Below are positions 25,272-35,435 of a stretch of 64,000 bases of DNA, in pieces (position 1 is the first letter of the stretch; every line of letters starts with the position of its first letter). The position numbers were made by a program, and so were the translations under genes. The notes beneath the pieces are model-generated. The model was not told where the DNA came from and did no database searches. It was given only the letters and a program-made list of their open reading frames with translations. The DNA is from Halobacillus ihumii (GTDB lineage Bacteria; Bacillota; Bacilli; Bacillales; Halobacillaceae), in the NCBI RefSeq assembly GCF_902726645.1, contig NZ_CACVAO010000001.1, forward strand, positions 186,001-250,000, given 5' to 3'.

Positions 25272-26588
25272 TTAATAAACAGAAGTATGCTCTTGGGACA
25301 TGTTTTCAAGGATTTCCTTAACACGGCCAAGGAAGTTTCCAGCTACAAGACCATCAAGTACTCTGTGGTCCAGAGATAAACATAGATTAACCATATCACG
25401 CGCTCCAAACATTCCATCCTGATACACAGGCTTTTTCACAATAGACTCAACTTGCAGGATAGCTGATTGAGGGTGATTAATAACTCCCATCGACTGGATA
25501 GAACCGAAAGAACCGGTATTATTCACTGTGAATGTTCCGCCTTCCATATCCTTCGAAGTCAATTTGCCTTGTCGAGCTTTGCTTGCAAGGTCGGTAATGT
25601 CCCGGGCAATCCCCTTAATGCTTTTCTCATCAGCATCTTTAATAACAGGCACAAAAAGCTCGTCATCTTTAGCAACAGCAATATTCAGATTGATAGCCTT
25701 GCGCTGAATGATCTTGTCACCTGCCCAAGTACTATTAAGCTCAGGGTAGTCTTTCAACGCTTGAGCTACGGCTTTAACAAAGAAAGAGAAGAAAGTCAGG
25801 CTGTATCCCTCTTTTTCTTTAAACTGTTTCTTAAGTGAATTACGAAGTTCAACTAAATTGGTGACATCAACTTCAACCATCATCCAGGCGTGAGGGATCT
25901 CGGTTGTGGATTTCACCATGTTTTGCGCGATCGCTTTTCTCACACCCGTAACAGGAATCTCGACATCTCCTTCACCAGCTTGTACATTAGGTGCAGCTGG
26001 AGCAGGTTTAGTGCCTCCCTGTTTCGGTACGGATTCAACTGATGGCTGGTCAGGTGCTTCTGTTGATTCTTTAGCAGCAGGTATTTCTCCGCTTTCAATA
26101 ATTTTCTCGATATCTTTACGGGTAATTCTTCCGCCGCGGCCGGAACCTTCAACTTGATTCAAATCGATCTCATGTTCCTGAGCTAGTGTCATCACAGCTG
26201 GAGAGAAACGTTTTTTGCTGCCGTTTTCTTGCTTTGGTTTATTTTCCTTCGAAGCTGAAGCTTTTTGCTTAGGTGCGTCATTCTTAGAGTCCTCAGTTAT
26301 TTCTTCCTTTTCTTCACTTTCAGCACTAGCATCTATAGATCCGGCACCTTCTACCTCGATATAACACATTAACTCACCGACTTCTATCGTATCACCTTCT
26401 TGGGCAATAAGCTCTTTAATGGTTCCCGTAAAAGAGGATGGAACCTCTGCATTTACTTTATCTGTCATAACCTCTGCAATTGGATCATATTTGTTGATCT
26501 GATCTCCTGGCTGCACAAGCCATGAATTGATCGTCCCCTCAGTGACACTTTCACCAAGCTGGGGCATGTTGATTTTTTCTAATCCCAC
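25272..26588 (-). CDS. bkdB: Branched-chain 2-oxoacid dehydrogenase E2 (dihydrolipoyl acyltransferase)
   Basis: A 438-residue core subunit of the branched-chain keto-acid dehydrogenase complex. The lipoyl domain covers about 1-80 with the lipoylated Lys44 in VMTDKVNAEV; a charged Glu/Lys-rich linker follows; the peripheral subunit-binding domain is at about 130-165 (RFSPAVMTLAQEHEIDLNQV); a Pro/Ala-rich linker leads to the catalytic domain (about 205-430) with the active-site HRVLDG near 400. It moves isobutyryl, isovaleryl or 2-methylbutyryl groups to CoA. It is last in the bkd operon, 18 bases after the E1-beta gene. Confidence 0.94.
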   Translation of the reverse strand: MGLEKINMPQLGESVTEGTINSWLVQPGDQINKYDPIAEVMTDKVNAEVPSSFTGTIKELIAQEGDTIEVGELMCYIEVEGAGSIDASAESEEKEEITEDSKNDAPKQKASASKENKPKQENGSKKRFSPAVMTLAQEHEIDLNQVEGSGRGGRITRKDIEKIIESGEIPAAKESTEAPDQPSVESVPKQGGTKPAPAAPNVQAGEGDVEIPVTGVRKAIAQNMVKSTTEIPHAWMMVEVDVTNLVELRNSLKKQFKEKEGYSLTFFSFFVKAVAQALKDYPELNSTWAGDKIIQRKAINLNIAVAKDDELFVPVIKDADEKSIKGIARDITDLASKARQGKLTSKDMEGGTFTVNNTGSFGSIQSMGVINHPQSAILQVESIVKKPVYQDGMFGARDMVNLCLSLDHRVLDGLVAGNFLGRVKEILENMSQEHTSVY

Positions 26589-26606
26589 AAAGAACGCCTC
26601 CTCTAA

Positions 26607-27590
26607 TTAAAATTCCGCTAAATCCCGCATAGCTTTTTCAACTTTATCAGGATTCATCATAAAGTATTTCTCCATCGTTGGAGCATATGGCATTGAAGGG
26701 ACATCAGGACCAGCTAAACGTTTAACAGGTGCATCCAGATCAAACAAGCAATTCTCACTAATTACAGCAGACACTTCAGAAATGATTCCGCCTTCCTTAT
26801 TGTCTTCAGTTACAAGCAGGACTTTTCCTGTTTTTGAGGCTGCTTCGATAATAGCTTCCTGATCAAGTGGATAAACCGTTCTTAAATCGAGAATATGAGC
26901 ATCAATGCCTTCTTCCGCCAGTTTCTCTGCAGCTTGCAAAGCAAAGTGCACACAGAGTCCATACGTAATCACCGTAATGTCTGAGCCTTCACGTTTTACA
27001 TCAGCTTTACCAAGAGGAAGAGTGTAATCTTCTTCAGGTACCTCACCTTTGATCAATCGATATGCCCTCTTGTGCTCGAAGAAAAGGACTGGATCGTTAT
27101 CGCGTATAGAAGCTTTTAGCAGGCCTTTTACATCGTAAGGAGTAGAAGGCATTACAATTTTAAGCCCCGGCTGGTTCGCAAACACCGCTTCTACAGATTG
27201 GGAATGATAAAGGGCACCATGTACTCCTCCGCCATATGGCGCACGAATGGTCATAGGTACATTCCAGTCGTTATTTGAACGGTAACGAGTCTTGGCGGCT
27301 TCTGAAATAATTTGGTTTACAGCTGGCATAATAAAATCAGCAAATTGCATTTCCGCAACAGGTCGCATGCCGTACATCGCAGCCCCGATTCCAACTCCTG
27401 CAATGGCTGACTCAGCCAGAGGAGTATCTAACACTCGATCTTCTCCAAATTGATCATATAAACCATCTGTAGCGCGGAACACGCCCCCACGCTTGCCGAC
27501 ATCTTCACCCAGAACAAATACTTTCTCATCACGCTGCATTTCTTCTTTCAATGCCTGGGTTACAGCTTGAATATAAGATATGACTGCCAT
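26607..27590 (-). CDS. bkdAB: Branched-chain 2-oxoacid dehydrogenase E1 beta subunit
   Basis: A 327-residue subunit, standard length. It shows the transketolase-like pyrimidine domain (LGEDVGKRGGVFRATDGL, about 27-44, DTPLAESAIAGVGIGAA) and a C-terminal transketolase domain (DLRTVYPLDQEAI, VTEDNKEGG). It pairs with E1 alpha to decarboxylate the keto acids of Leu, Ile and Val and pass the acyl group to lipoyl-E2. It lies between the E1-alpha and E2 genes with short gaps of 17-18 bases. Confidence 0.94.
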   Translation of the reverse strand: MAVISYIQAVTQALKEEMQRDEKVFVLGEDVGKRGGVFRATDGLYDQFGEDRVLDTPLAESAIAGVGIGAAMYGMRPVAEMQFADFIMPAVNQIISEAAKTRYRSNNDWNVPMTIRAPYGGGVHGALYHSQSVEAVFANQPGLKIVMPSTPYDVKGLLKASIRDNDPVLFFEHKRAYRLIKGEVPEEDYTLPLGKADVKREGSDITVITYGLCVHFALQAAEKLAEEGIDAHILDLRTVYPLDQEAIIEAASKTGKVLLVTEDNKEGGIISEVSAVISENCLFDLDAPVKRLAGPDVPSMPYAPTMEKYFMMNPDKVEKAMRDLAEF

Positions 27591-27607
27591 TTTAAAGCTC
27601 CCCCTCC

Positions 27608-28600
27608 TTACTCTTCATATACATAGTTCAATGCAGATTCAGCTTCAGCGTATGCAGCATTCTCGGCATAATCTGTCGCTTCATTGACTAATTTGTTTAA
27701 TTCTTCGTTCATTTCAGTTTCTTTTTCTTCAGTTAAAATGTTCTGCTCACGCAAATAGTTCGCAAAGGTAACAATCGAATCTTTTTTCTTTGCCTCATCT
27801 ACCTCATCGCGTTCTCGGTAAGTACGGTCATCATCGTCACTAGAGTGCGGAGTTAACCGATAGGAAACCGCTTCAATGAGTGTCGGTCCATCGCCATTAC
27901 GCCCGCGATCTGCTGCTTCTTTAACAGCTTCATAAACAGCCAGCGGATCATTTCCATCCACAGTATAACCAGGCATGCCATAACCTACAGCCCGATCAGA
28001 TACTTTCTCACAAGCAAGCTGCTTCTGAACAGGGACCGAGATGGCATATTTATTATTTTCTACCATGAAAATTACAGGTAATTTATGAACTCCGGCAAAG
28101 TTTGCTCCTTCATGGAAGTCTCCCTGGTTTGAAGAACCTTCTCCAAATGTAACGAAGGAAACAAAATCTTTTTTCTCCATTTTTCCTGCCAATGCAATAC
28201 CTACAGCATGAGGAACCTGCGTTGTAACTGGTGAAGACCCTGTTACGATGCGGTTTTTCTTTTGACCAAAATGACCTGGCATTTGGCGTCCACCAGAGTT
28301 TGGATCTTCTGCTTTAGCAAAACCGGAAAGCATTAAATCTTTAACAGTCATGCCAAAAGAGAGCACAACACCCATATCACGATAGTAAGGCAGGGCATAA
28401 TCCTTTTCACGGTCGAGTGCGTAAGAGGCGCCCACTTGAGCTGCTTCTTGACCTTGACAGGAAATGACAAAGGGGACCTTTCCAGCTCGGTTTAGCAGCC
28501 ACATACGCTCGTCAATTTTTCTTGCTAACATCATGGTACGGAACATGTCTAACACTTGATCATCAGATAAACCTAATGATTTATGGCGATTTTCAGCCAC
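27608..28600 (-). CDS. bkdAA: Branched-chain 2-oxoacid dehydrogenase E1 alpha subunit
   Basis: A 330-residue ThDP-binding subunit. The cofactor motif reads FGEGSSNQGDFHEGANFAGV (about 154-173) through VENNKYAIS, the GEG...NN form typical of branched-chain rather than pyruvate E1 alpha subunits. The phosphorylation-loop-like YRLTPHSSDDDDRTYR is near 245-260. It catalyses the first, irreversible decarboxylation step. The GGAGGGATTCACGTG ribosome binding region lies directly upstream, and the lpdV gene ends 20 bases before. Confidence 0.94.
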   Translation of the reverse strand: MAENRHKSLGLSDDQVLDMFRTMMLARKIDERMWLLNRAGKVPFVISCQGQEAAQVGASYALDREKDYALPYYRDMGVVLSFGMTVKDLMLSGFAKAEDPNSGGRQMPGHFGQKKNRIVTGSSPVTTQVPHAVGIALAGKMEKKDFVSFVTFGEGSSNQGDFHEGANFAGVHKLPVIFMVENNKYAISVPVQKQLACEKVSDRAVGYGMPGYTVDGNDPLAVYEAVKEAADRGRNGDGPTLIEAVSYRLTPHSSDDDDRTYRERDEVDEAKKKDSIVTFANYLREQNILTEEKETEMNEELNKLVNEATDYAENAAYAEAESALNYVYEE

Positions 28601-28620
28601 GTGAATCCCTCCTTTTATAT

Positions 28621-30042
28621 TTATCCATGTATTTGATTGCCGTCTACAGCCATCGCCGCCTCGCCAATTGCTTCAGCAAGTGTTGGGTGCGGATGTATAC
28701 TCTGAGCAATTTCCCACGGAGTAGCATCAAGTACTTTAGCAAGCCCGGCTTCTGAAATCATATCTGTCACATGCGGACCGATCATGTGTACACCAAGCAA
28801 ATCATCATTCTCTTTATTAGCAATTATTTTCACAAAGCCATCCGTCTCCCCAAATACGAGTGCCTTGCCGATAGCTTGAAACGGAAACTTCCCGACTTTA
28901 ACCGTAAAGCCTTGTTCTTTCGCTTGTTGTTCAGTCAGCCCGACACTGGCGACTTCTGGATTTGAATAAATACAAGTTGGTACCTGATCTGCAATCATTG
29001 GGTGTGGGTGTTGATCTGCCATATGTTCGACAGCAATTATACCTTCATGTGAAGCTACGTGGGCTAGCTGCATGCCGCCTATGACATCACCAATCGCATA
29101 AATATGAGTTTCTTTCGTTTGATAATTCGCATTGGTTTTAATAAATCCATTTTCTACTTCGATATCAGTATTTTCTAACCCGATGTTGGTAACATTAGCA
29201 TTCCGTCCGACAGAGACAAGCATCTTCTCTGCCTCATAAGTTACCGGATCTCCATCCAATTCTGCCTGGATTGTTACACCTTCACCAGTTTGAAGAGTTT
29301 CCGAAAGCACCTTTGCCTCGGTGACGATCTCAACACCCTTCTTCTTCATTTGTTTTACCATCTCTTTAGAAATGTCCTGGTCCTCAGTAGGTAAAATGTT
29401 CGGCAAGTATTCCAACACCGTCACTTTTACACCAAAATCAGCTAGCATAGATGCCCACTCGATTCCAATAACGCCTCCACCAACAATAATAATGGAAGCT
29501 GGCAGCTTATCCATATGAAGAGCTTCATCTGACGTCATGACAAATTCCCCATCGACTTCTAAGCCTGGCAGTGATTTAGGACTGGAACCTGTAGCAACTA
29601 ATACATTTTTCGGTACCAGCATTTCATTTTCTTCTCCATTGTTCATTTCAACAGAAATCGTGCCAGCCGTTGGTGAAAAAATAGAGGGGCCTAAAATCCT
29701 CCCAAATCCCTCGATGACATCAATTTTTCCTTTTTTCATCAACCCCTGAACGCCTTTATGTAAGGTGTCAACAATAGATTGTTTACGTTGTTGAACCTTG
29801 GTAAAGTTTAAAGTTGGTTCTGATGTAGTAACGCCAAAATCCTCGGCTTCTTTTGTCTGACGAAATACTTCTGCACTTCGTAAAAGTGCCTTAGAAGGAA
29901 TACACCCGCGATGCAAGCACGTCCCTCCTAATTCTCGCTTCTCTACTATCGCAACCTTCAATCCTAGTTTAGAAGCACGTATGGCAGCAACATATCCGCC
30001 AGTTCCGCCGCCTAATACGACTAAATCATATTCTTCAGCCAT
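28621..30042 (-). CDS. lpdV: Dihydrolipoyl dehydrogenase (E3) of the bkd complex
   Basis: A 473-residue FAD enzyme that reoxidises dihydrolipoamide with NAD+. The FAD-binding GGGTGGYVAA is at about 11-20; the redox-active disulfide is Cys42/Cys47 in GGTCLHRGCIPSKALL; the NAD-binding GGGVIGIEWA lies near 185; and the C-terminal His-Glu pair is in SIHPHPTLAEAIGEAA. Placement inside the bkd operon shows it serves the branched-chain complex rather than pyruvate dehydrogenase. Confidence 0.95.
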   Translation of the reverse strand: MAEEYDLVVLGGGTGGYVAAIRASKLGLKVAIVEKRELGGTCLHRGCIPSKALLRSAEVFRQTKEAEDFGVTTSEPTLNFTKVQQRKQSIVDTLHKGVQGLMKKGKIDVIEGFGRILGPSIFSPTAGTISVEMNNGEENEMLVPKNVLVATGSSPKSLPGLEVDGEFVMTSDEALHMDKLPASIIIVGGGVIGIEWASMLADFGVKVTVLEYLPNILPTEDQDISKEMVKQMKKKGVEIVTEAKVLSETLQTGEGVTIQAELDGDPVTYEAEKMLVSVGRNANVTNIGLENTDIEVENGFIKTNANYQTKETHIYAIGDVIGGMQLAHVASHEGIIAVEHMADQHPHPMIADQVPTCIYSNPEVASVGLTEQQAKEQGFTVKVGKFPFQAIGKALVFGETDGFVKIIANKENDDLLGVHMIGPHVTDMISEAGLAKVLDATPWEIAQSIHPHPTLAEAIGEAAMAVDGNQIHG

Positions 30043-30058
30043 ACCTGTTTACTCCTTT

Positions 30059-31144
30059 CTATTCCACAAAGTTTGGGTATTGTTTCGGAATTTCCTCGTT
30101 TTGCAGCACTCGAAGTGTCCCTTCGTTCAAAGCCTCTAACTCGTTTTCGCCAGGATAGACGAGAACATCTGCAATCCAGTCAATTCGTTTAGAAATTTCA
30201 CTTATAAACGCCTTCCCATAAGCGAGCCCGCCTGTTAAAGCGATTGCGTCTACTTTTCCTTCAAGAACAATACTCATGCTCCCGATCTCTTTAGCAATTT
30301 GATAGGCCATGGCCTCATAAACAAGCTTTGCTTTTTTATCACCATGTTCAACCATCTTTTCTACTTCGACTGCATCATTTGTATCTAAATAAGCCATCAA
30401 TCCGCCTTGTCCAACAAGCTTTTTCATTACTTCGTCACGATAAAATTGACCAGAATAACAAAGAGAAACCAGATCTCCAGCAGGTACAGTTCCCGCACGT
30501 TCTGGAGAAAAAGGCCCGTCCCCATGAAGACCGTTGTTCACATCAATAACTCGGCCATTAATATGGGCTCCCACTGTAATCCCCCCACCCATATGAGTGA
30601 CTAACAAGCGGGAGTCTTTATAGGATTGTCCAAGGTCTGCTGCTGCCCTTCTGGCTACAGCCTTCTGATTCAGAGCATGAAAAATACTCTTTCGCGGAAT
30701 TTCCGGGACCCCGGAGATACGAGCCAGATCATGTAATTCGTCAACGACAACAGGATCAACAATATAAGCTCCGATATTTAAACCTTTAGCAATTTCAGAT
30801 GCGATAATTCCACCTAAATTAGAGGCATGTTCCCCGTTGTATCCTTCTATTAAGTCGGCAATCATCGCTTCATTCACTTCATACGTACCGCCTTCAATTG
30901 GACGAAGCAACCCGCCACGTCCACAGACGGCACTCAATTTACTAATATTAATGCCTTCTTCGTCAAGCACACTTAGAATCACATGCTTGCGAAATTCATA
31001 TTGATCGATAATCCTTTTATATTGATTAATCTCATCTGGTTTGTGGCGAATCGTCTTTTCCAAGACAACTTGTTCATTGTCAAACACACCAATTTTCGTT
31101 GACGTTGAACCAGGATTAATAACAAGTATTCGGTGTAATTGCAA
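30059..31144 (-). CDS. buk: Butyrate/branched-chain fatty acid kinase
   Basis: A 361-residue acetokinase-family enzyme ([17 protein letters not shown] at the N terminus, [19 protein letters not shown] near 186-204, ALTGGLAYG near 310). It makes an acyl phosphate from ATP and butyrate or branched-chain acids, or ATP in the reverse direction, working with Ptb. Together they let the cell exchange acyl-CoA and free acid pools for branched-chain membrane lipids. It sits between bcd and lpdV, with short intergenic gaps. Confidence 0.93.
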   Translation of the reverse strand: MQLHRILVINPGSTSTKIGVFDNEQVVLEKTIRHKPDEINQYKRIIDQYEFRKHVILSVLDEEGINISKLSAVCGRGGLLRPIEGGTYEVNEAMIADLIEGYNGEHASNLGGIIASEIAKGLNIGAYIVDPVVVDELHDLARISGVPEIPRKSIFHALNQKAVARRAAADLGQSYKDSRLLVTHMGGGITVGAHINGRVIDVNNGLHGDGPFSPERAGTVPAGDLVSLCYSGQFYRDEVMKKLVGQGGLMAYLDTNDAVEVEKMVEHGDKKAKLVYEAMAYQIAKEIGSMSIVLEGKVDAIALTGGLAYGKAFISEISKRIDWIADVLVYPGENELEALNEGTLRVLQNEEIPKQYPNFVE

Positions 31145-31164
31145 AATCTTTGACCTCCGTTAAT

Positions 31165-32259
31165 CTATCTTCTACTTAAAATATGGTGACCGTTTTGCAG
31201 AAATTGGCTGCGAGATTTGCGCATTTGTTCAATTCGCTCTTCAGCCATTCGATCTGCAGCTACATAAGATGGAATATTGTCTCGTCGGGAGATCTCAAAT
31301 ACTCCTGCTACATTAGCGTAGATTGTCTCTACACGCTTCATTGCACGCTCTTCATTGTATCCATTAAGTTCGTCAGCTACATTGATGACCCCGCCAGCAT
31401 TAATTACATAGTCAGGTGTATAAACGACTCCCTTTTCATGCAGGATATCTCCGTGTCTCGTTTCTTTTAATTGATTATTTGCTGCGCCAGCAATTACTTT
31501 TGCTTTAATTTGCGGAATTGTATCATCATTAATGGTTGCTCCTAATGCGCAAGGTGCATAAATATCACAATCGACACTGTAAATTTCATCTGTGCCAACA
31601 GCTTTTGCCCCAAATTCATCAACTGCACGCTGAACAGCCTCTTCATTAATATCTGTTACGATTAAATTCGCACCTTCTTCATGTAAATGACGACACAGAT
31701 TGAACGCTACGTTGCCCACGCCTTGAACGGCGACTGTTTTACCTTCTAATGAATCACTTCCAAATCCTTCTTTAGCAGCTGCTTTCATACCACGATACAC
31801 ACCATAAGCAGTTACAGGTGATGGATTTCCTGAAGAACCAAATGCTTCTGAAATGCCCGTAACATAATCGGTCTCTTCATGGATAAGATCCATATCCTGA
31901 ACAGTCGTTCCCACATCCTCCGCTGTAATATAACGGCCGTTGAGTCCTTGGATAAAGCGTCCAAACGCTCTGAATAAGGCTTCATTTTTAACTGTTTTAG
32001 GATCACCGATGATAACAGTTTTCCCTCCTCCGAGATTTAGACCGGCAGCCGCATTTTTATAGGTCATTCCCTTAGCAAGACGAAGCGCATCTTCGATGGC
32101 TTCAGCCTCCGTTTCATATTGCCAAATTCGCGTTCCGCCTAAAGCAGGTCCAAGGGTTGTATCATGGATAGCGATGATCGCCTTTAAACCAGATTGTTCG
32201 TCTTGACAAAAAAGTAATTGCTCATAATCGTATTTAGTCATATACTTGAAAATTTCCAT
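31165..32259 (-). CDS. bcd: Leucine (branched-chain amino acid) dehydrogenase
   Basis: A 364-residue NAD-dependent dehydrogenase that deaminates Leu, Ile and Val to the keto acids used by the bkd complex. The substrate-site motif [11 protein letters not shown] (about 75-85, catalytic Lys) and TAEDVGTT precede the Rossmann motif [10 protein letters not shown] (about 177-186). The start at 32259 ([14 protein letters not shown]) is chosen because GGAGGAATCAAC lies at good spacing and the length then matches the family; an upstream in-frame start would add five residues and abut the ptb stop. Confidence 0.94.
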   Translation of the reverse strand: MEIFKYMTKYDYEQLLFCQDEQSGLKAIIAIHDTTLGPALGGTRIWQYETEAEAIEDALRLAKGMTYKNAAAGLNLGGGKTVIIGDPKTVKNEALFRAFGRFIQGLNGRYITAEDVGTTVQDMDLIHEETDYVTGISEAFGSSGNPSPVTAYGVYRGMKAAAKEGFGSDSLEGKTVAVQGVGNVAFNLCRHLHEEGANLIVTDINEEAVQRAVDEFGAKAVGTDEIYSVDCDIYAPCALGATINDDTIPQIKAKVIAGAANNQLKETRHGDILHEKGVVYTPDYVINAGGVINVADELNGYNEERAMKRVETIYANVAGVFEISRRDNIPSYVAADRMAEERIEQMRKSRSQFLQNGHHILSRR

Positions 32260-32274
32260 TGTTGATTCCTCCAA

Positions 32275-33174
32275 TTATTTGCTTGTTTGTAACGCTAGTG
32301 CTAATGAATATACTTTACTCTGAGCAGAATCAGCTCGAGATGTTAATACAATAGGAGCTTTAGCCCCGCTAATGACTGCCGCCACTTTTGCGCCGGCAAA
32401 ATACATGAATGATTTGTATAGGGCGTTTGCTACCTCAATTGTAGGCACAACGAGGATATCTGCTTCCCCAGCAACCTCTGAAGTAATTCCTTTTTGATCT
32501 GCTGCCTGACGGTTTACTGCATTATCAAATGCCAACGGCCCATCTATGATACAATGTTTGATTTGACCGCGACGATTCATTTGAGTCAGAAGAGCTGCGT
32601 CCTGTGTAGCTGGCATGGATGAATTAACGACCTCAACAGCTGCTAGCGGGGCAACCTTTGGCACTGTCCAGCCTGACTTAACTGCCACTTCTACTGCATT
32701 ATTAATAATGTGAACCTTTTCATCCAAGGTTGGGGCAATATTCATCGCCGCATCTGTTAAAAAGATAAGCTGTTCCTGATTTGGAACTTCAAATAAAGCA
32801 ACATGTGACAAAACGCGATTTGTCCGCAAGCCGAATTGTTTATTCAACACGGCCTTCAGCAGCTGTTTCGTATCTATCTGCCCCTTCATCACCACATGTG
32901 CTTCCCCGTTCCTGACGGCCTTTACAGCCTCTTCGGCAGCCAGACCAGCTTCACTATGCTTAAGTCGAATCCCTTCTTGAGACAGATCAAGTTCTACTTG
33001 TTCTGCAAGATTTTTAATTTCAGGCTGATCACCCACAAGCAGGAAGTGCCCAATGTTTAGTTGCAGGGCATGTTTAACGGCTCTCAGGACTTCTTTGTCG
33101 GCTGCTTGAGCCACAGCTACTACCTTTAGATTTTTCTGATCTATCTTATGAAGCAATTCATCTAAGGTCTTCAA
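32275..33174 (-). CDS. ptb: Phosphate butyryltransferase
   Basis: A 299-residue enzyme exchanging CoA for phosphate on butyryl- and branched-chain acyl-CoA. Family blocks are VLSHVALFEVP, FLTDAAMNIAPTLDEK and CIIDGPLAFDNAVN, with LTSRADSAQSKVYSLALAL at the end. The start is a TTG at 33174: AGGTG lies six bases upstream and the resulting length of 299 equals that of B. subtilis Ptb, whereas the longer frame begins in unlikely, repeat-rich DNA. It is the first gene of the bkd operon and is preceded by a palindrome shared with bkdR. Confidence 0.9.
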   Translation of the reverse strand: MKTLDELLHKIDQKNLKVVAVAQAADKEVLRAVKHALQLNIGHFLLVGDQPEIKNLAEQVELDLSQEGIRLKHSEAGLAAEEAVKAVRNGEAHVVMKGQIDTKQLLKAVLNKQFGLRTNRVLSHVALFEVPNQEQLIFLTDAAMNIAPTLDEKVHIINNAVEVAVKSGWTVPKVAPLAAVEVVNSSMPATQDAALLTQMNRRGQIKHCIIDGPLAFDNAVNRQAADQKGITSEVAGEADILVVPTIEVANALYKSFMYFAGAKVAAVISGAKAPIVLTSRADSAQSKVYSLALALQTSK

Positions 33175-33190
33175 TCTGTTCACCTCTAAT

Positions 33191-33211
33191 TCATAAATCG
33201 TAAATCGTAAA
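33191..33211. repeat. Three tandem 7-base repeats in the ptb leader
   Basis: On the plus strand TCATAAA-TCGTAAA-TCGTAAA, between the ptb start and the upstream palindrome. It would lie in the untranslated leader or the early transcribed region of the bkd operon. Confidence 0.55.
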
Positions 33212-33214
33212 CCA

Positions 33215-33228
33215 TGCAATATTTTGCA
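33215..33228. promoter_or_regulatory. Palindrome TGCAA-N4-TTGCA upstream of ptb, candidate BkdR site or promoter element
   Basis: Perfect 5-base arms with a four-base spacer, directly between the bkdR stop codon and the ptb start. On the gene strand it ends in TTGCAT, which resembles the -12 part of a sigma-54 promoter, but the expected TGGCA at -24 is not matched at the right spacing. The same 13-base core occurs just upstream of bkdR (35313-35325). Confidence 0.5.
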
Positions 33229-33230
33229 GG

Positions 33231-35300
33231 TTATTTAACTCGATCTTTATCCAGCTTATATTTATCCAGCTTGTAATAAAGATTTCTAATCGAAATACCT
33301 AAAGCCTTTGCTGTTTTTGTTTTGTTAAAATTGTGGGAGCGAAAAGCATCGGCCAATAGGTCTTTCTCATAATCATCCACGGCATCCTGAAGCGTGCCGC
33401 CAAGCCATACTGCCTCTTCTCCAGGGATGTCTGAGAAAGTAGATTCGTGATTGACAAGAGAAGGAATATGTTTCTTTTCAATTACATCCTGATGATTCTC
33501 CATGTAAATCATAGCCCTTCCGATCATGTTCTCAAGCTCGCGAACATTTCCAGGCCAATCATAATCCATCAGTTTGTCTAATGCTTCATCATGGATGGTT
33601 CCCACTATCCTTCCATAATCCTCATTCAGTTTTTGAATAAGGTGACTAGCCAGCGGAACGATATCTTCTTTTCTTTCCCTTAGAGGAGGGATGTAAATCG
33701 GTAAGCGATTCAAACGATAATATAAGTCTTCCCGGAAGGTTTTTTTCATAATTGCTTTCTCTAAATTAATATGAGTTGCTGCAATCACGCGCACGTCTAC
33801 ATGAACTGGTTTCGTCCCTCCAACCCGCACAATCTCCTGATCCTGCAATACACGCAGAAGTTTGGCCTGCATAGTTAGCGGGAGCTCACCGATCTCATCC
33901 AAAAAAATGCTGCCATGCTTGGCTTCTTCGAACAATCCCCTCCTGCCATCCCGCTTTGCTCCAGAGAACGTTCCATCTTCATATCCGAACAGTTCGCTCT
34001 CAAGTAACGGTTCAGCAATGGCCGCACAATTAACCCGAATAAATTTATTGTGTCTCCGCTTACTTTCATTATGAATTGCATGAGCAAAAAGCTCCTTACC
34101 AGTTCCCGATTCGCCGCGCAGCAGTACTGTGGCAGGTGTTCTTGCTCCAACTTTTGCCTGCTCAAGAGCTAAGGTCATCTCTTGTGAGTCTCCAATGATG
34201 TCATCAAATGTATACTTCGCTTCCAGGTTTCTTATAATTTGCCGCGCTCGTTTTAACTCACTCGTTAGTGATTGAATCTCCGATACATCATGTAAAACAC
34301 CGACACTTCCCTTTAGCTTTCCATCTACAATGACGGGAGCTACATTGACAAGGACTTCTTTCTCAGCTGGCCCCACCTTCATTCTTACACCACGCACGGC
34401 GCGCCTCGTTTTAAGTACTTTCATATGCATACTTTCACCTTCAGAAATGTCCACAGTTGCAGGCTTGCCCACAATTTCCTTCTCTTTCAGTCCGGTTATG
34501 CGGGTGTAAGCGGGGTTAACCATTAATCCGTTTCCATTTTCATCTACCACAGAAATCGCCTCATCTGAAGATTGAATAATAGCTTCAAGCATCGTTTTGA
34601 CCTCTTTTAAATCGGTATTCTCTTCTGCAAGATCAACGACTTCTGTTATATCTTTAAAAACTGCATACGCCCCGATCACTTGCTGGTCTTTTCCGATAAT
34701 AGGGATCCGTGTGGTGATTACTTTGTATCCGCTTTCAAGTTTGAGCTTTTGGTTTACTTCCTTACGTTTAGACTTCAACACTTGGGGAAGTCTGGAATCT
34801 GAAATAATATGCCGTACATACTTGCCCACGACCTCACTCTTATTCTGTCCAAGGATACGTTCTGCACTTTTGTTCATAAACGAAACTTGTTCACTTTCAT
34901 CAATGACAATCATTCCGTCGTGAATACTATTTAATATCAATGTTTGGTTATCTGTTTGCTGCTTTATTTCGGTAAGTAATGATTCCTTCTCCTCTAACAG
35001 CTCAGATGTAATGTAAGCTACGTCACCTGGAATTAATACTGTGTGACTTGAACGCTCTGCACGAACCTGCTTGAAAACCTGATCACTGCCTGTAGCCTCT
35101 ATAACAATGTCTATATCTTTATGTATAAAATTACGCCAGTCCTCACCTGTCTCGATCCCCCATAAGGACGCTTGTTTTAGTCCTTCGGCATTAGGATTCA
35201 CGTCTGTTACAGCAACAACCATCATACGATCGGTTTCTCTCAACAACCGTAATAATGCCATTCCGCCTTTGCCTGCTCCGATAATGAGTACACGTTTCAT
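33231..35300 (-). CDS. bkdR: Sigma-54-dependent activator of branched-chain catabolism
   Basis: A 689-residue enhancer-binding protein. Residues 1-115 form a Rossmann-like domain ([36 protein letters not shown]), followed by two PAS domains (about 120-225 and 240-345), the AAA+ sigma-54 interaction domain (about 370-600; Walker A GESGTGKE, Walker [19 protein letters not shown]) and a Fis-type helix-turn-helix at the C terminus ([20 protein letters not shown]). The sigma-54 contact loop, normally GAFTGA, reads GTFSGA at 443-448. It lies immediately upstream of ptb in the same direction, the place of BkdR in B. subtilis, and probably senses branched-chain amino acid supply. Confidence 0.93.
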   Translation of the reverse strand: MKRVLIIGAGKGGMALLRLLRETDRMMVVAVTDVNPNAEGLKQASLWGIETGEDWRNFIHKDIDIVIEATGSDQVFKQVRAERSSHTVLIPGDVAYITSELLEEKESLLTEIKQQTDNQTLILNSIHDGMIVIDESEQVSFMNKSAERILGQNKSEVVGKYVRHIISDSRLPQVLKSKRKEVNQKLKLESGYKVITTRIPIIGKDQQVIGAYAVFKDITEVVDLAEENTDLKEVKTMLEAIIQSSDEAISVVDENGNGLMVNPAYTRITGLKEKEIVGKPATVDISEGESMHMKVLKTRRAVRGVRMKVGPAEKEVLVNVAPVIVDGKLKGSVGVLHDVSEIQSLTSELKRARQIIRNLEAKYTFDDIIGDSQEMTLALEQAKVGARTPATVLLRGESGTGKELFAHAIHNESKRRHNKFIRVNCAAIAEPLLESELFGYEDGTFSGAKRDGRRGLFEEAKHGSIFLDEIGELPLTMQAKLLRVLQDQEIVRVGGTKPVHVDVRVIAATHINLEKAIMKKTFREDLYYRLNRLPIYIPPLRERKEDIVPLASHLIQKLNEDYGRIVGTIHDEALDKLMDYDWPGNVRELENMIGRAMIYMENHQDVIEKKHIPSLVNHESTFSDIPGEEAVWLGGTLQDAVDDYEKDLLADAFRSHNFNKTKTAKALGISIRNLYYKLDKYKLDKDRVK

Positions 35301-35312
35301 TTCATCACACCT

Positions 35313-35326
35313 TGCAATATTTTGCG
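35313..35326. promoter_or_regulatory. Second copy of the ptb palindrome, upstream of bkdR
   Basis: TGCAATATTTTGCG, identical to the ptb-side site over 13 bases and preceded by the same ACC one base earlier. It ends about a dozen bases before the bkdR start codon and touches its ribosome binding site, a good place for autoregulation. Confidence 0.45.
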
Positions 35327-35435
35327 CATTTACATCGTATCCTATTCTGCATAATTTAGCAAGGGGAGTCTATTTTCAGCTCACACTTGATTTGATATAC
35401 TATACAAGCATTGAATAATAAAGGAGAACAGGTTT

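Noticed and set aside
25028..25379. Two overlapping plus-strand frames of about 100 codons next to bkdB
   Set aside because: They span the structured repeat and run into bkdB on the opposite strand; no ribosome binding site and no recognisable protein.
33212..33230. Classical -24/-12 sigma-54 promoter for ptb
   Set aside because: TTGCAT fits the -12 part, but at the fixed spacing no TGGCA is found; the dyad interpretation fits better. A promoter inside the bkdR 3' end is still possible.
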